Source: Nocardia jiangxiensis NBRC 101359 (GTDB lineage Bacteria > Actinomycetota > Actinomycetes > Mycobacteriales > Mycobacteriaceae). Taken from it: DNA of 64,000 nucleotides. The translations under genes and the position numbers were made by a program. The first letter of the stretch is position 1. The number at the start of each line of letters is the position of its first letter. The stretch lies in assembly GCF_000308615.1 (NCBI RefSeq), contig NZ_BAGB01000174.1, positions 1 to 64,000 on the forward strand. Direction: 5' to 3'. This document shows positions 8,031-18,160 of the stretch, in pieces. The notes below the pieces were generated by a model that was not told the origin of the DNA, ran no database searches, and saw only the letters and a list, made by a program, of their open reading frames with translations.

Positions 8031-10216
8031 ACGCCGGACGTGAGATTTTTCACGTCCGATATCTGTTCGGGGGCGAGCCAGATCCCGCTGTTGGGCGCGA
8101 GGGTGATCGCGGCCGAGACGGGCCGGTTGTGCCAGGGGATCTCGGCGGTGTCCACGCCGCCGAGGTTGCCGATTCCGCTGCCACCGTAGGGGATCGCGTC
8201 GGTGTTCAGGATTTCGCGCCAGTGGCCCGATACGGGCAGGCCGACGCGGTAGTCGCGGTGTTCGGAGCCGGAGAAGTTGTAGAGGCAGGCTATCGGCGAG
8301 CCATCGCTGGCGTAGCGCAGAAAGGCCAGCACATTGTGGTCCCGGTCGTCGGCCTCGATCCAGGCGTAGCCGCCGGGGGAGGTGTCCTGGGTCCACAGCG
8401 CCGGGTGGGCGCGGTAGGCGGTGTTGAGATCGGCGACGAGGGTGCGGATGCCCGCGTGCAGCGGATTGTCCAATTCGTGCCAGTCCAGGCCGCGATCGTG
8501 TGACCATTCGCGGAACTGTCCGAAGTCCTGGCCCATGAACAGCAACTGTTTGCCGGGATGTGACCACATGTATGCCAGCAGTGCTCGTACGCCGCACGCC
8601 TTGGCGAAATCGTCGCCCGGCATGCGCGTCCACAGCGTCCCCTTGCCGTGGACGACCTCGTCGTGACTGATCGGCAGGACGTAGTTCTCACTCCACGCGT
8701 AGACCGCGGAGAAGGTGATCTCGTTGTGATGCCAGCTGCGGTGCACCTGATCGCGGCCGAGATAGCCGAGGGTGTCGTGCATCCAGCCCATGTTCCACTT
8801 CATGGTGAAGCCCAGGCCGCCGACGTCGGTGGGACGGGTGACGCCCGGCCAGGTGGTGGACTCCTCGGCGATGGTGACCACGCCCGGATGCCGGGCGTGC
8901 ACCGTAGCGTTCATCTCCTGCAGGAACTGCGCGGCTTCCAGATTCTCCCGGCCGCCGTGGATATTGGCCTCCCAGCCGCCTTCGGGGCGTGAGTAGTCCA
9001 GGTAGAGCATGGAGGCGACGGCGTCCACGCGCAGGCCGTCGATGTGGAATTCCTCGAGCCAGTACAGCGCGTTGGCCACCAGGAAGTTGCGGACCTGGTT
9101 GCGGCCGAAGTCGAAAACGTAGGTGCCCCAGTCCAATTGCTCACCCCGGCGCGGGTCGGGATGCTCGTACAGGGGTGCGCCGTCGAAGCGGGCCAGGGCC
9201 CATTCGTCGCGCGGGAAGTGCGCCGGAACCCAGTCCAGCAGAACGCCGATGCCCGCGGCGTGCAGGATGTCCACGAAGGCGCGAAAGTCGTCGGGGGCGC
9301 CGAATCTGGCGGTCGGGGCGTAGTACGAGGTGACCTGGTAGCCCCAGGATCCGCCGAAGGGGTGTTCGGCGATCGGCAGCAGTTCGACATGGGTATAGCC
9401 CTGTGCGCGAACGTATTCGGCGAGTCTGGTGCCCATCTCGCGATAGCCGTGTCCGGGCTGCCACGAGCCCAGGTGCACTTCGTAGATGCTCATCGGGGCG
9501 CGGGTCGGATCGGCGGCGCCTCGGGCGCGTATCCACTCCTGATCGTGCCAGCTGTAGGAGCTTTCGGTGATGACCGAGGCCGTGGCGGGGGGTACTTCCG
9601 TGGCGAAGGCGAGTGGGTCGGCGTGTTCGACGATGCCGCCGTCCGCGCCGTGCACCCGGAACTTGTATTTATCGCCCGGCCCGAGCCCGGTGACGAACAC
9701 CTCCCACACGCCCGAGCCGCCGAGCCGCCGCATGGGGGCGGTGTTGCCGCTCCAGCCGTCGAAATCGCCGATCACGCTGACGCCGCGGGCGTTCGGGGCC
9801 CACACCGCGAAGGAGGTGCCCGCGACCTCGCCGTCGAGGGTGGTGTATCGGCGCGGATGCGCGCCCAGGACCTCCCAGAGCCGTTCGTGCCTGCCTTCGC
9901 CGATCAGGTGCAGATCCAGGTCGCCGAGGGTGGGGAGGAATCGGTAGCCGTCGGCGTCCAGGACCGTGCGGCCGCCGGGATAGGAGGTCAGCAGGCGGTA
10001 GTCCCACAGCTCGGGATACGGCACGATGCCCTCGAACAGGCCGTGCTCCACGTGCTTCAGCAGATGATCCTGGTCGCCGATCCGGGCGGACACCGAATCC
10101 GCGTGCGGCCGAAGGGCTCTGACGACGGTGCCGTCGGGATGCGGGTGCGCGCCCAGCACCGAGTGCGGATCCGGGTGGGTGCCCGCGGCCAGCAGGAGCA
10201 GATCGCGCCGATTCAC
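8027..10216 (-). CDS. glgB: 1,4-alpha-glucan branching enzyme
   Basis: GlgB cuts an alpha-1,4 chain and rejoins it as an alpha-1,6 branch. The 729-residue length is normal for the long actinobacterial form. An N-terminal carbohydrate-binding region ([11 protein letters not shown] near residue 18) and a CBM48 domain precede the GH13 barrel. Catalytic motifs are visible: the nucleophile Asp in [10 protein letters not shown], the acid Glu in IAEESTTWP, and the transition-state Asp in [11 protein letters not shown]. The start overlaps the glgE stop as ATGA, so translation of the two is probably coupled. In the GlgE route it branches the glucan made from maltose-1-phosphate. Confidence 0.97.
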   Translation of the reverse strand: MNRRDLLLLAAGTHPDPHSVLGAHPHPDGTVVRALRPHADSVSARIGDQDHLLKHVEHGLFEGIVPYPELWDYRLLTSYPGGRTVLDADGYRFLPTLGDLDLHLIGEGRHERLWEVLGAHPRRYTTLDGEVAGTSFAVWAPNARGVSVIGDFDGWSGNTAPMRRLGGSGVWEVFVTGLGPGDKYKFRVHGADGGIVEHADPLAFATEVPPATASVITESSYSWHDQEWIRARGAADPTRAPMSIYEVHLGSWQPGHGYREMGTRLAEYVRAQGYTHVELLPIAEHPFGGSWGYQVTSYYAPTARFGAPDDFRAFVDILHAAGIGVLLDWVPAHFPRDEWALARFDGAPLYEHPDPRRGEQLDWGTYVFDFGRNQVRNFLVANALYWLEEFHIDGLRVDAVASMLYLDYSRPEGGWEANIHGGRENLEAAQFLQEMNATVHARHPGVVTIAEESTTWPGVTRPTDVGGLGFTMKWNMGWMHDTLGYLGRDQVHRSWHHNEITFSAVYAWSENYVLPISHDEVVHGKGTLWTRMPGDDFAKACGVRALLAYMWSHPGKQLLFMGQDFGQFREWSHDRGLDWHELDNPLHAGIRTLVADLNTAYRAHPALWTQDTSPGGYAWIEADDRDHNVLAFLRYASDGSPIACLYNFSGSEHRDYRVGLPVSGHWREILNTDAIPYGGSGIGNLGGVDTAEIPWHNRPVSAAITLAPNSGIWLAPEQISDVKNLTSGV

Positions 10217-12219
10217 CGGAATGTCCTGCGGTAGGCCAACTCCGCGCGGGCGGCCGCCGAGACCGGCGGCAGCGCGATGATGTGCGCGACGGCCCGGACC
10301 GGGTCCAGACGTACGTAATTGGTTTGGCCCCAGTGGTATTCCTCACCGCTCACCTCGTCCATGACGACCGGATGGTCGTGCCATTCGCGGCCGATCGCGG
10401 GCATGTCGAGCGAGAGCATGCCGTCCTCGGCTCCGAACGGGTCCAGATTCACCACGACCAGTACCGCGTCGCCGGTGGCCGGATCCACCTTCGAATAGGC
10501 CAGCAGTGCGTCGTTGTCCACGTGATGCACGCTCAGACAGCGCAATTGCTGCAGGGCCGGGTGGGCGCGGCGGATCTCGTTGAGTCTGGTCAGCCAGGGT
10601 TCGAGCGATTCACCGCGCGCGGCGGCCTCGGCGAACGGACGCGGGCGCAGCTCGTACTTCTCCGAGTCGAGATACTCCTCGCTGCCCGGCCGCACCGCCT
10701 GATGTTCGAACAGTTCGAAACCCGAGTACACGCCCCAGGCCGGGCCCATCGTCGCGGCCAGCACCGCGCGGACGGCGAACATGCCCGGACCGCCGTGCTG
10801 CAGGCTCTCGTGCAGGATGTCGGGGGTGTTGACGAACAGGTTCGGTCGCGCCTCGTCGGCCTTGGCGGCCAGTTCCAGGGCGAATTCGGCGAGTTCGTGT
10901 TTGCCGGTGCGCCAGGTGAAATACGTGTAGGACTGGGTGAACCCGCGCCGGGCCAGGCCGTACATCCGGGCGGGGCGGGTGAACGCCTCGGACAGGAAGA
11001 TCACGCCCGGGTCGTCGCGGTGCACCTGCGCGATCAGCCATTCCCAGAAGTCGGCGGGCTTGGTGTGCGGGTTGTCGACGCGGAAGATGGTGACGCCCAG
11101 CGAGATCCAGTACCGGACCACGCGCAGCACCTCGGCGTAGAGGCCGTCCGGATCGTTGTCGAAGTTGATCGGGTAGATGTCCTGGTACTTCTTCGGCGGA
11201 TTCTCCGCGAAGGCGATGGTGCCGTCCGGCAGGGTGGTGAACCATTCGGGATGTTCGGTGACCCACGGATGGTCCGGGGCACACTGCAGCGCCAGATCCA
11301 GGGCCACCTCGAGCCCGAGTTGCCGTGCGACGTCGACGAATTCGGTGAAATCCGCGACGTCGCCGAGGTCCGGATGGATCGCGTCGTGCCCGCCCGCGGC
11401 CGAGCCGATCGCCCAGGGGGAGCCGACGTCGTCGGGTTCGCAGGTCAGAGAGTTGTTGCGGCCCTTGCGGTTCACCTTGCCGATCGGGTGGATCGGCGGC
11501 AGGTACACCACGTCGAAACCCATCGCGGCGATGCGGTGCAGCTCCTTCGCGGCGGTGGCGAAGGTGCCGTGCACGGGAGCGCCGTCGGCGTCCCGGCCGC
11601 CGGTGGAGCGGGGGAAGAATTCGTACCACGAGCCGCACAGGGCACGGCGGCGTTGCACCTGGACGGTGAATTGCGGTCCGCGGGTGACCAATTCGCGTAG
11701 CGGGTGGGCGCGCAGGATCTCGGCCACCTCGGCGCCGAACGCCGGGGCCACGCGCGCGGGCAGCTGGTCGTCGCTGCGCAGTGCGGTCGCGGCCGCGCGC
11801 AGACGTTCCCACTGTTTCTTCGGAACCGCCTGTGCCGCACGGTCGAACAGGCGTGCGCCGAGTTCCAGATCGTTGGCCAGATCCGCGGCACTCTGGCCGA
11901 CGGCCAGTTTCGCCTCCACCGCCGCACGCCATCCCGCGATCGGATCGCTCCAGCCCTCGATGCGATAGGTCCACGCACCCGGCTCGGTGGGGGTGAACAC
12001 GGCGTTGAACACATCGGGTTCGTAGTCTGGGGACATGCGGATGCGCTGCGTGCGCGAACTGCCCGGGGCGCGCACCGCGAGGGTCGCGGCGACGGCGTCG
12101 TGCCCTTCGCGCCAGACCACGGTGCGAACCGGGAACACCTCACCGACCACGGCCTTGGCCGGGTATCGCCCCGGTCCTAGGGCAGGGGCGGTGTCATCGA
12201 TGGCGATGCGACCGGTCAC
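10213..12219 (-). CDS. glgE: Maltose-1-phosphate maltosyltransferase
   Basis: GlgE adds maltose from alpha-maltose-1-phosphate to glucan chains. The protein is 668 residues from the GTG that gives VTGRIAIDD; upstream frame is open but unlike the family. The conserved front [11 protein letters not shown] is followed by the GH13 barrel with nucleophile Asp in [10 protein letters not shown], acid Glu in FLSEAFTRP and the third Asp in NTPDILHE. The [10 protein letters not shown] segment of this GH13_3 family is present. It is the first gene of the glgE-glgB operon, divergent from a dienelactone-hydrolase gene, as in M. tuberculosis Rv1327c. In mycobacteria GlgE is a studied drug target because its loss lets toxic maltose-1-phosphate build up. 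Confidence 0.95.
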   Translation of the reverse strand: MTGRIAIDDTAPALGPGRYPAKAVVGEVFPVRTVVWREGHDAVAATLAVRAPGSSRTQRIRMSPDYEPDVFNAVFTPTEPGAWTYRIEGWSDPIAGWRAAVEAKLAVGQSAADLANDLELGARLFDRAAQAVPKKQWERLRAAATALRSDDQLPARVAPAFGAEVAEILRAHPLRELVTRGPQFTVQVQRRRALCGSWYEFFPRSTGGRDADGAPVHGTFATAAKELHRIAAMGFDVVYLPPIHPIGKVNRKGRNNSLTCEPDDVGSPWAIGSAAGGHDAIHPDLGDVADFTEFVDVARQLGLEVALDLALQCAPDHPWVTEHPEWFTTLPDGTIAFAENPPKKYQDIYPINFDNDPDGLYAEVLRVVRYWISLGVTIFRVDNPHTKPADFWEWLIAQVHRDDPGVIFLSEAFTRPARMYGLARRGFTQSYTYFTWRTGKHELAEFALELAAKADEARPNLFVNTPDILHESLQHGGPGMFAVRAVLAATMGPAWGVYSGFELFEHQAVRPGSEEYLDSEKYELRPRPFAEAAARGESLEPWLTRLNEIRRAHPALQQLRCLSVHHVDNDALLAYSKVDPATGDAVLVVVNLDPFGAEDGMLSLDMPAIGREWHDHPVVMDEVSGEEYHWGQTNYVRLDPVRAVAHIIALPPVSAAARAELAYRRTFR

Positions 12220-12380
12220 GGCGTCAACCGTACCGGTAATCCGGACATGTTCGCGCCGATGACGGCGGACGGGTGGCTGCCGGGTGGCGGGAATCGATAT
12301 GGGACGGTAGGACCGAAGCGGAACGCTCGCCTCTCTTTCGCGGCGGGCACGACGACGGCGAAAACACAGGAGGACCCACC

Positions 12381-13145
12381 ATGACCGCAGTGCACGGCGT
12401 GTCGGTAGACATCCAGACTCCCGACGGCGTTGCCGATGCTTATGTGGCTCATCCCGACGACGGCGCCGCGCATCCGGGCGTGATCGTCTACCAGGATGCG
12501 TTCGGCCTGCGGCCCGCGCTGCGCGCGGTGGCCGATCGCATCGCTTCGCACGGCTACACGGTTCTGGTGCCGAACGCCTTCTACCGGGCGGGCCGCGCAC
12601 CGCTGTTCGATCTGCCGGACCCGATCGATCTGAAGTCGCGGCCGGAGATCTTCGAGAAGATCCGGCCGCAGATGCAGGCGCTGACGCCCGAGGTCGTGAA
12701 GTCCGATTCGGCCGCGTACCTGGACTGGATGGCGGCATCGGAGCTGGTCAGTGACGGTCCGGTCGGTCTGACCGGATACTGCATGGGCGGGCGGCTGGTG
12801 CTGTTCACCGCGGCCGCGCATCCCGATCGGGTGGCGGCCGGTGGCTGTTTCCACACCGGTGGACTGGTCACCGACGGCCCCGACAGCACTCATCTGATGG
12901 TCGAGCCGATCACCGCGGAGCTGTTCTTCGGCTACGCCGACAACGACCAGGGGGCGACTCCCGAGCAGATCGAGACGTTCGGCAAGGCGCTGGACGCGGC
13001 GGGCGTCACGCACACCTCCGAGGTGTACGAGGGCTCGATCCACGGTTACACCCAGGCCGACACCGAGGCGTACAGCGCCGAGGCGGCCGAGCGTCACTAC
13101 CGCGATCTGCTCGCGCTGCTCGATCGCACGCTGGGCTCGAAGTAG
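12381..13145 (+). CDS. Dienelactone hydrolase family protein
   Basis: A 254-residue alpha/beta hydrolase. The nucleophile lies in TGYCMGGRL, a Cys as in true dienelactone hydrolases rather than the Ser of esterases, and the catalytic His is in GSIHGYTQ; the acid is probably in the loop GYADNDQ. The substrate is unknown; no chlorocatechol genes are nearby. CAGGAGGA seven bases before the ATG is a very strong ribosome site, so high translation is likely. It is divergent from glgE and ends at a strong hairpin. Confidence 0.93.
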   Translation: MTAVHGVSVDIQTPDGVADAYVAHPDDGAAHPGVIVYQDAFGLRPALRAVADRIASHGYTVLVPNAFYRAGRAPLFDLPDPIDLKSRPEIFEKIRPQMQALTPEVVKSDSAAYLDWMAASELVSDGPVGLTGYCMGGRLVLFTAAAHPDRVAAGGCFHTGGLVTDGPDSTHLMVEPITAELFFGYADNDQGATPEQIETFGKALDAAGVTHTSEVYEGSIHGYTQADTEAYSAEAAERHYRDLLALLDRTLGSK

Positions 13146-13155
13146 TTCCGTCCGG

Positions 13156-13196
13156 TTCCCGGGCCGCCGCGTAGGACCGATACGGCGGCCCGGGAA
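13156..13196 (+). terminator. Terminator of the dienelactone hydrolase gene
   Basis: A perfect 14-base inverted repeat, TTCCCGGGCCGCCG and its complement, with a 13-base loop, begins 11 bases after the stop codon. It lies between this gene and glgP on the same strand. Confidence 0.75.
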
Positions 13197-13276
13197 TTCG
13201 ATGAGTACAGGTCAGAGCCCTGCGGCGGGGTTGTTCGGTGCCGCGTGCGCCATCCTCGCCGTGTAGGTTCTACCCA

Positions 13277-15847
13277 ATGAAGGCATTGCGTCGCTTCACC
13301 GTCCGTGCCCATCTGCCCGAGCGACTGTCCGCGCTCGGCGAACTCGCCACGAATCTGCGCTGGTCCTGGCATGCCCCGACGCAGGACGTGTTCGCCGAAC
13401 TGGATCCGCGGCTGTGGGTGGAGCTCGGGCGCGATCCGGTGCGGATGCTGGGGGAGGTCCCGGCCGAACGCTTGGACGAACTGGCCGCCGACGAGGCGTA
13501 CCTGCGCACGGTCGACGCCGCCGCGGCCGATCTGCAGGACTATCTGACCAGGCCGCGTTGGTTCGGCCGACAGGATCAGGGCCCGCGGTGCATCGCGTAC
13601 TTCTCGATGGAGTTCGGCGTCACCGAGGTGCTGCCGAACTACTCCGGCGGATTGGGAATCCTGGCCGGTGACCATCTGAAAGCGGCGTCGGATCTGGGAC
13701 TTCCGCTGATCGGCGTCGGGTTGCTGTACCGCTCAGGGTATTTTCGGCAGTCGCTGACCGCCGACGGCTGGCAGCGCGAACATTATCCGGATCTGGATCC
13801 GCAGGGGTTGCCGCTGCGGCTGCTCGCCGGCGCCGATGGTTCTCCGGTCCTGGTGCACGTGCCGATGCCCGAGGGGCGGGTGCTGCGGGCACGGGTGTGG
13901 ATCGCCCAGGTGGGGCGGATTCCGTTGCTGCTGTTGGATTCCGACATCGCCGACAACGATCCCGAGTTGCGCGCGGTCACCGACCGGCTGTACGGCGGCG
14001 ATCAGGACCATCGGATCAAGCAGGAGATTCTGGCCGGAATCGGCGGAGTGCGCGCGGTGCGGGCGTTCACCCGCGCGCACGGGCTGCTCGATCCGGATGT
14101 GTTCCACATGAACGAGGGGCACGCCGGATTTCTGGGGATCGAGCGGATTCGCGAATTCATGTCCGGCGGAATGGATTTCGACGCCGCGCTGACCGCAGTG
14201 CGGGCCGGGACGGTGTTCACCACGCACACCCCGGTGCCCGCGGGAATCGACCGGTTCGCCGGTGCGCTGGTGCGGCGGTATTTCGGCGGGGATCACGGGG
14301 AACGCGAATCTCCGCTGCTGCCGGGGGTTTCGGTGGATCGCATCGTGGCGCTGGGCCGGGAGGCCGATCCATCGGTGTTCAACATGGCTCATCTGGGGTT
14401 GCGGCTGGCTCAGCGCGCCAACGGCGTCTCGCAACTGCACGGCGCGGTCAGCCGGAGTATGTTCGCGCCGCTGTGGCCCGGATTCGATCCGGCCGAGGTG
14501 CCGATCGGCTCGGTCACCAACGGCGTGCACGCGCCGACTTGGGCCGCGCGCGAATGGATCGACAAGGCAAGGGAATTCGTCGGGCCGGAACTGGTCGAGG
14601 AGGCGCGCGGCTGGGAACGGTTGCACGACGTCGATCTGCGCGAGCTGTGGTCGACCCGAAATGCGTTGCGCGGCATTCTGGTCGACGAGGTGCGTCGGCG
14701 GGTGCGGGCCTCGTGGCTCGAGCGGGGCGCGGCTCCGGCCGAACTGGGTTGGGTGGACGAGGTTTTCGACCCGGCGGTGCTGACCGTCGGGTTCGCTCGC
14801 CGGGTGCCGACCTACAAACGCCTGACTCTGATGCTGCGCGACCCGGAACGGCTGCGCGGCATGCTGACCGATCCCGACCGTCCGGTGCAGCTGGTGGTCG
14901 CCGGTAAGAGCCATCCGGCCGATGACGGCGGTAAGGGGCTGATCCAGCAGGTGGTGCGCTTCGCCGACGACATCGGCGTGCGGCATCGCATCGTCTTCCT
15001 GCCCGATTACGACATGTCGATGGCTCGGTACCTGTACTGGGGATGCGATGTGTGGCTGAACAATCCGCTGCGTCCGCTCGAAGCGTGCGGTACGTCGGGG
15101 ATGAAGGCCGCGCTCAACGGCGGACTCAACCTATCGATCCGGGACGGTTGGTGGGACGAGATGTACGACGGCGAGAACGGCTGGGCCATCCCCACCGCGG
15201 ACGGCGTGCGCGACGAGCACCGCCGCGACGACCTGGAGGCCGCGGCGCTGTACGAGACGATGGAACGCGCTGTGCTGCCGCGCTTCTACGAGCGCGACCA
15301 CGACGGGGTGCCGGTGCGCTGGATGGAGATGGTCCGCCACACGCTGCAGACCCTCGGGCCGAAGGTGCTGGCCTCCCGCATGGTCCGCGACTACGCGGTC
15401 GGCTACTACGCACCCGCCGCGGCCTCGTATGCCGCTGTGGCACAGGACGATTTCGCCGGAGCACGGGAGCTGGCCGAATACCGCCGCCGGATCGAAGCGG
15501 CCTGGCCGCAGGTCAAGGTGCTCCAGGTGGACAGCTCCGGTCTGGCCGACATCCCGGTCATCGGCAACGAACTGTCCCTGCGCGCCCGCATCGATCTGGC
15601 GGGTCTGACCCCCGCCGATGTCACCGTGCAGGCGGTGCTGGGCCGCGTCGACACGGATGACGACCTGTCCGAGGTCACCGATATCGAGATGACGCACGTC
15701 GGAAGTGATTCCGGGACGGAGATCTTCACTGTCGAGACCCCCGTTCCGCTCTCGGGCGCGGTCGGCTTCACCGTCCGGATCCTGCCGCGGCATCGGTTGT
15801 TGTCCGGTCCCGCCGAACTCGGTCTGGTGGTCTCACCGAGTCCCTGA
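13277..15847 (+). CDS. glgP: Alpha-glucan (maltodextrin) phosphorylase
   Basis: GlgP releases glucose-1-phosphate from alpha-glucans. The protein is 856 residues, close to the mycobacterial enzyme, and belongs to the GT35 subgroup with an N-terminal DUF3417 region (LSALGELATNLRWSWH). The pyridoxal-phosphate Lys is in EACGTSGMKAALNG, and the upstream AYFSMEFG and THTPVPAGIDRF segments are typical. The ATG giving MKALRRFTV is chosen although its ribosome site is poor. It lies close to glgE-glgB but on the opposite strand, as in M. tuberculosis. In the GlgE pathway the phosphorylase may also make maltooligosaccharides or act in turnover. Confidence 0.95.
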   Translation: MKALRRFTVRAHLPERLSALGELATNLRWSWHAPTQDVFAELDPRLWVELGRDPVRMLGEVPAERLDELAADEAYLRTVDAAAADLQDYLTRPRWFGRQDQGPRCIAYFSMEFGVTEVLPNYSGGLGILAGDHLKAASDLGLPLIGVGLLYRSGYFRQSLTADGWQREHYPDLDPQGLPLRLLAGADGSPVLVHVPMPEGRVLRARVWIAQVGRIPLLLLDSDIADNDPELRAVTDRLYGGDQDHRIKQEILAGIGGVRAVRAFTRAHGLLDPDVFHMNEGHAGFLGIERIREFMSGGMDFDAALTAVRAGTVFTTHTPVPAGIDRFAGALVRRYFGGDHGERESPLLPGVSVDRIVALGREADPSVFNMAHLGLRLAQRANGVSQLHGAVSRSMFAPLWPGFDPAEVPIGSVTNGVHAPTWAAREWIDKAREFVGPELVEEARGWERLHDVDLRELWSTRNALRGILVDEVRRRVRASWLERGAAPAELGWVDEVFDPAVLTVGFARRVPTYKRLTLMLRDPERLRGMLTDPDRPVQLVVAGKSHPADDGGKGLIQQVVRFADDIGVRHRIVFLPDYDMSMARYLYWGCDVWLNNPLRPLEACGTSGMKAALNGGLNLSIRDGWWDEMYDGENGWAIPTADGVRDEHRRDDLEAAALYETMERAVLPRFYERDHDGVPVRWMEMVRHTLQTLGPKVLASRMVRDYAVGYYAPAAASYAAVAQDDFAGARELAEYRRRIEAAWPQVKVLQVDSSGLADIPVIGNELSLRARIDLAGLTPADVTVQAVLGRVDTDDDLSEVTDIEMTHVGSDSGTEIFTVETPVPLSGAVGFTVRILPRHRLLSGPAELGLVVSPSP

Positions 15848-15874
15848 GCCGGTTCCCGCCTTGCGACCGGGCGC

Positions 15875-17929
15875 TCAGATCGGTTGGGTGAGTGTGCGTT
15901 TGAGGATCTTGCCGGTGGCGTTGCGGGGGAGGGCGTCCAGGAACATGACGTCGCGGGGGACCGAGAAGCGGCCCAGGCGGCGTCGGATGTAGACGCGGAT
16001 CATATCCGGGTCCAGGGCGAAGCCGTCGCGGGTGACGATGAAAGCGGCCAGGCGCTGGCCGAATTCGCGATCGGGGACGCCGATCACCGCGACCTCGCTG
16101 ACCTGCGGCAGATGGGACAGCGCCTCCTCCACCGGCCGCGGGAAGACGTTCTCGCCGCCGGAGATGATCATCTCGTCGTCGCGTCCGGCCACGAACAGTC
16201 GTCCCGCGGCGTCCAGGTAACCGACATCGCCCGTGTCGAGCAAGCCGTCGGCCTCCGAGGGCGGATCGGCATCGGTGTAGCCGTCGAACAGCATGTGGTT
16301 GCCGATGAAGATGTGCCCGGTCGCGCCGATCGGGACGGGGCGCAGATCATCGTCCAGCACAGCGATTTTCGTGCCCAGTGGAGGACGTCCGGCGGTGGTC
16401 GGTGAGATGCGCAGATCGGCCGGATCGGCGATACTCGCCCAGGACACTTCGGTGGATCCGTAGAAGTTGTAGAGGATGTCGCCGAAGGTGTCCATGAAGC
16501 GCAGCACCGCCGCGCCGGGCAGCGGTGCACCGCAACTGGCCACCACACGCAGGCTCGAGGTGTCGTAACGCGCTCGCACCGAGGCGGGCAGATCCAGGAT
16601 CCGGTGCACCATCACCGGGACGACGATCAGTGTGGTGACCCGGAATTCGGCGATCATGCGCAGGCAGTCCTGGGCGTCGAAATGTTCGGGCAGGACCACC
16701 GTCGCGCGCAGCGGCGTACTGATCTGCAGGGCCGCCAGACCCCAGGTGTGGAACACCGGCGCGGGAATCAGCATCGTCTCGTTCATCCGCAGTGGGATGC
16801 GGGACAGCACCGCCGCGACGGTGCCGAATCCCTTGGGATGCGGTCGCACAGCGCCTTTCGACCTGCCGCTGGTGCCCGAGGTCAGCACGACCAGTCGGCC
16901 GTGATCCTTCGGCTTGGTGAAATCGCCTGTGCCGGAGTTGATCAGATCCTCGACCGTGCGGCGGTCGGGAAGCATGCCGTCGTCCACGGTGTGGTAGCAC
17001 GGCAGATCCTGCGGGATGAACCGCAGTAGATCCTCCAGCTCCGGATCGGCGAACAGCACTGCCAGTCGGTGGTTTTCGGCGATCTGGGCGATTCGTTCGG
17101 CCGGTAGACCGGTATTGAACAGCACCGCCTCGACGCCGAGTTTACTTGCGGCGGACATGACCTCGACCATCTCGGCGCTGTTGCGGGACAGCACGCCGAT
17201 GGCGTCTCCGGCTGTCAGACCCATACCGGCCAGTGCGCTCGCGAGTGCGTGACTGCGGGTGTGCACCTCGCGGAACGTGCGCTCGCCCCGGTCGTCGATG
17301 ATCGCGGTGCGGCGCGGGGAGTGCGCGGCCGCGGCCGCGTAGCCGCCCGCCAGGGTGAAACCCCAGGCGGCCAGGCCGCTGAGCTGTTTGATCATCCGGT
17401 CCGGGCGCAGGGTGCGCACGACACCCGTGGCCAACATCTGCCGAGCGACTCCGGCCTGCAGGCGTATCGAGGACTCCTCACCGTTGGCCAGGATCGAGGT
17501 CGGGACGCGGTCGGCGAGGTCGACCATGCGCTTCAGCCCGGCCGTGATCCATTCGACGACAGCCGAATTCGACAGCGCGGGCACCAGCGGATGCACCCGG
17601 GCGGGCGCGAAGCAGGTGATGACGACCTGCGTGCCCGCGGACGCCCCGCGCAGCCGGATCGCGGCGAAACTGCGCTGGGCCGGGCACTGCAGCTCGACGG
17701 TGTGTGCCTCGCGGTTCAGGACCAGCCGGACGTCCAGGACACGGATCTCGGTATCGGCACCGCCCACGCGCATGCGCCAACTCGGTGGGCCGTCGATGGT
17801 CTCCACCGGATCACATGCGCCGATGCCCGGGAACAGTCGGGGGTAGGTCTCCGGGTCCGCGAGCAGCTTCCACAGAACTCGGGGAGAGATTGCGAGATCG
17901 GCACTCGCGTCGACGATTTCGGTAACCAC
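15875..17929 (-). CDS. SRPBCC domain fused to acyl-AMP ligase, copy 1
   Basis: A 684-residue fusion. Residues 1-150 (IVDASADLAISPRVLWKLL onward) form an SRPBCC/START-like ligand-binding domain; residues 190-684 form an ANL-family adenylating enzyme. Its motifs are intact: LTSGTSGRSKGAV for the phosphate loop, YGSTEVSW, DTGDVGYLD, DEMIISGGENVF and the catalytic Lys674 in NATGKILKR. It therefore should activate a carboxylic acid, probably fatty or aromatic, to an acyl-CoA. The SRPBCC part may bind the substrate, as lipid-binding START folds do (inference). The GTG start and promoter resemble those of the paralogue next door. No acyl carrier protein or transporter is adjacent. Confidence 0.85.
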   Translation of the reverse strand: MVTEIVDASADLAISPRVLWKLLADPETYPRLFPGIGACDPVETIDGPPSWRMRVGGADTEIRVLDVRLVLNREAHTVELQCPAQRSFAAIRLRGASAGTQVVITCFAPARVHPLVPALSNSAVVEWITAGLKRMVDLADRVPTSILANGEESSIRLQAGVARQMLATGVVRTLRPDRMIKQLSGLAAWGFTLAGGYAAAAAHSPRRTAIIDDRGERTFREVHTRSHALASALAGMGLTAGDAIGVLSRNSAEMVEVMSAASKLGVEAVLFNTGLPAERIAQIAENHRLAVLFADPELEDLLRFIPQDLPCYHTVDDGMLPDRRTVEDLINSGTGDFTKPKDHGRLVVLTSGTSGRSKGAVRPHPKGFGTVAAVLSRIPLRMNETMLIPAPVFHTWGLAALQISTPLRATVVLPEHFDAQDCLRMIAEFRVTTLIVVPVMVHRILDLPASVRARYDTSSLRVVASCGAPLPGAAVLRFMDTFGDILYNFYGSTEVSWASIADPADLRISPTTAGRPPLGTKIAVLDDDLRPVPIGATGHIFIGNHMLFDGYTDADPPSEADGLLDTGDVGYLDAAGRLFVAGRDDEMIISGGENVFPRPVEEALSHLPQVSEVAVIGVPDREFGQRLAAFIVTRDGFALDPDMIRVYIRRRLGRFSVPRDVMFLDALPRNATGKILKRTLTQPI

Positions 17930-17984
17930 ACACTTGCACTTCTGGCTGGGCCGGTTCGACAGCTCGGTTCGGCGGCTGACGTAT

Positions 17985-18013
17985 TTGTAACGGGCCGCGC
18001 ACGACTGGTCAAG
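17985..18013 (-). promoter_or_regulatory. Promoter of SRPBCC-ligase copy 1
   Basis: On the minus strand TTGACC is followed after exactly 17 bases by TACAAA. The start codon lies 56 bases past the -10. The same hexamers with the same spacing stand in front of the paralogue, so the element was duplicated with the gene. Confidence 0.6.
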
Positions 18014-18038
18014 GCGAACTAAATATTAGGTGAATCAT

Positions 18039-18052
18039 GCATTAAATTGCAG
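18039..18052. promoter_or_regulatory. AT-rich quasi-palindrome upstream of copy 1 promoter
   Basis: TGCATTAAATTGCA lies 26 bases beyond the -35 box. It is bounded by TGCA on both sides, and a near copy sits at the same place before the paralogue. It may be an UP-type element or a regulator site. Confidence 0.3.
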
Positions 18053-18160
18053 GTGGGTTGCATGTGTTCACACGTCACAGATACCCCTGGACGGGTGTGG
18101 TTGTCAACTATTCGCCGGCGAGGCGTCGGGAAGCCGATATCCGCCCGCCTCGCCACGCCG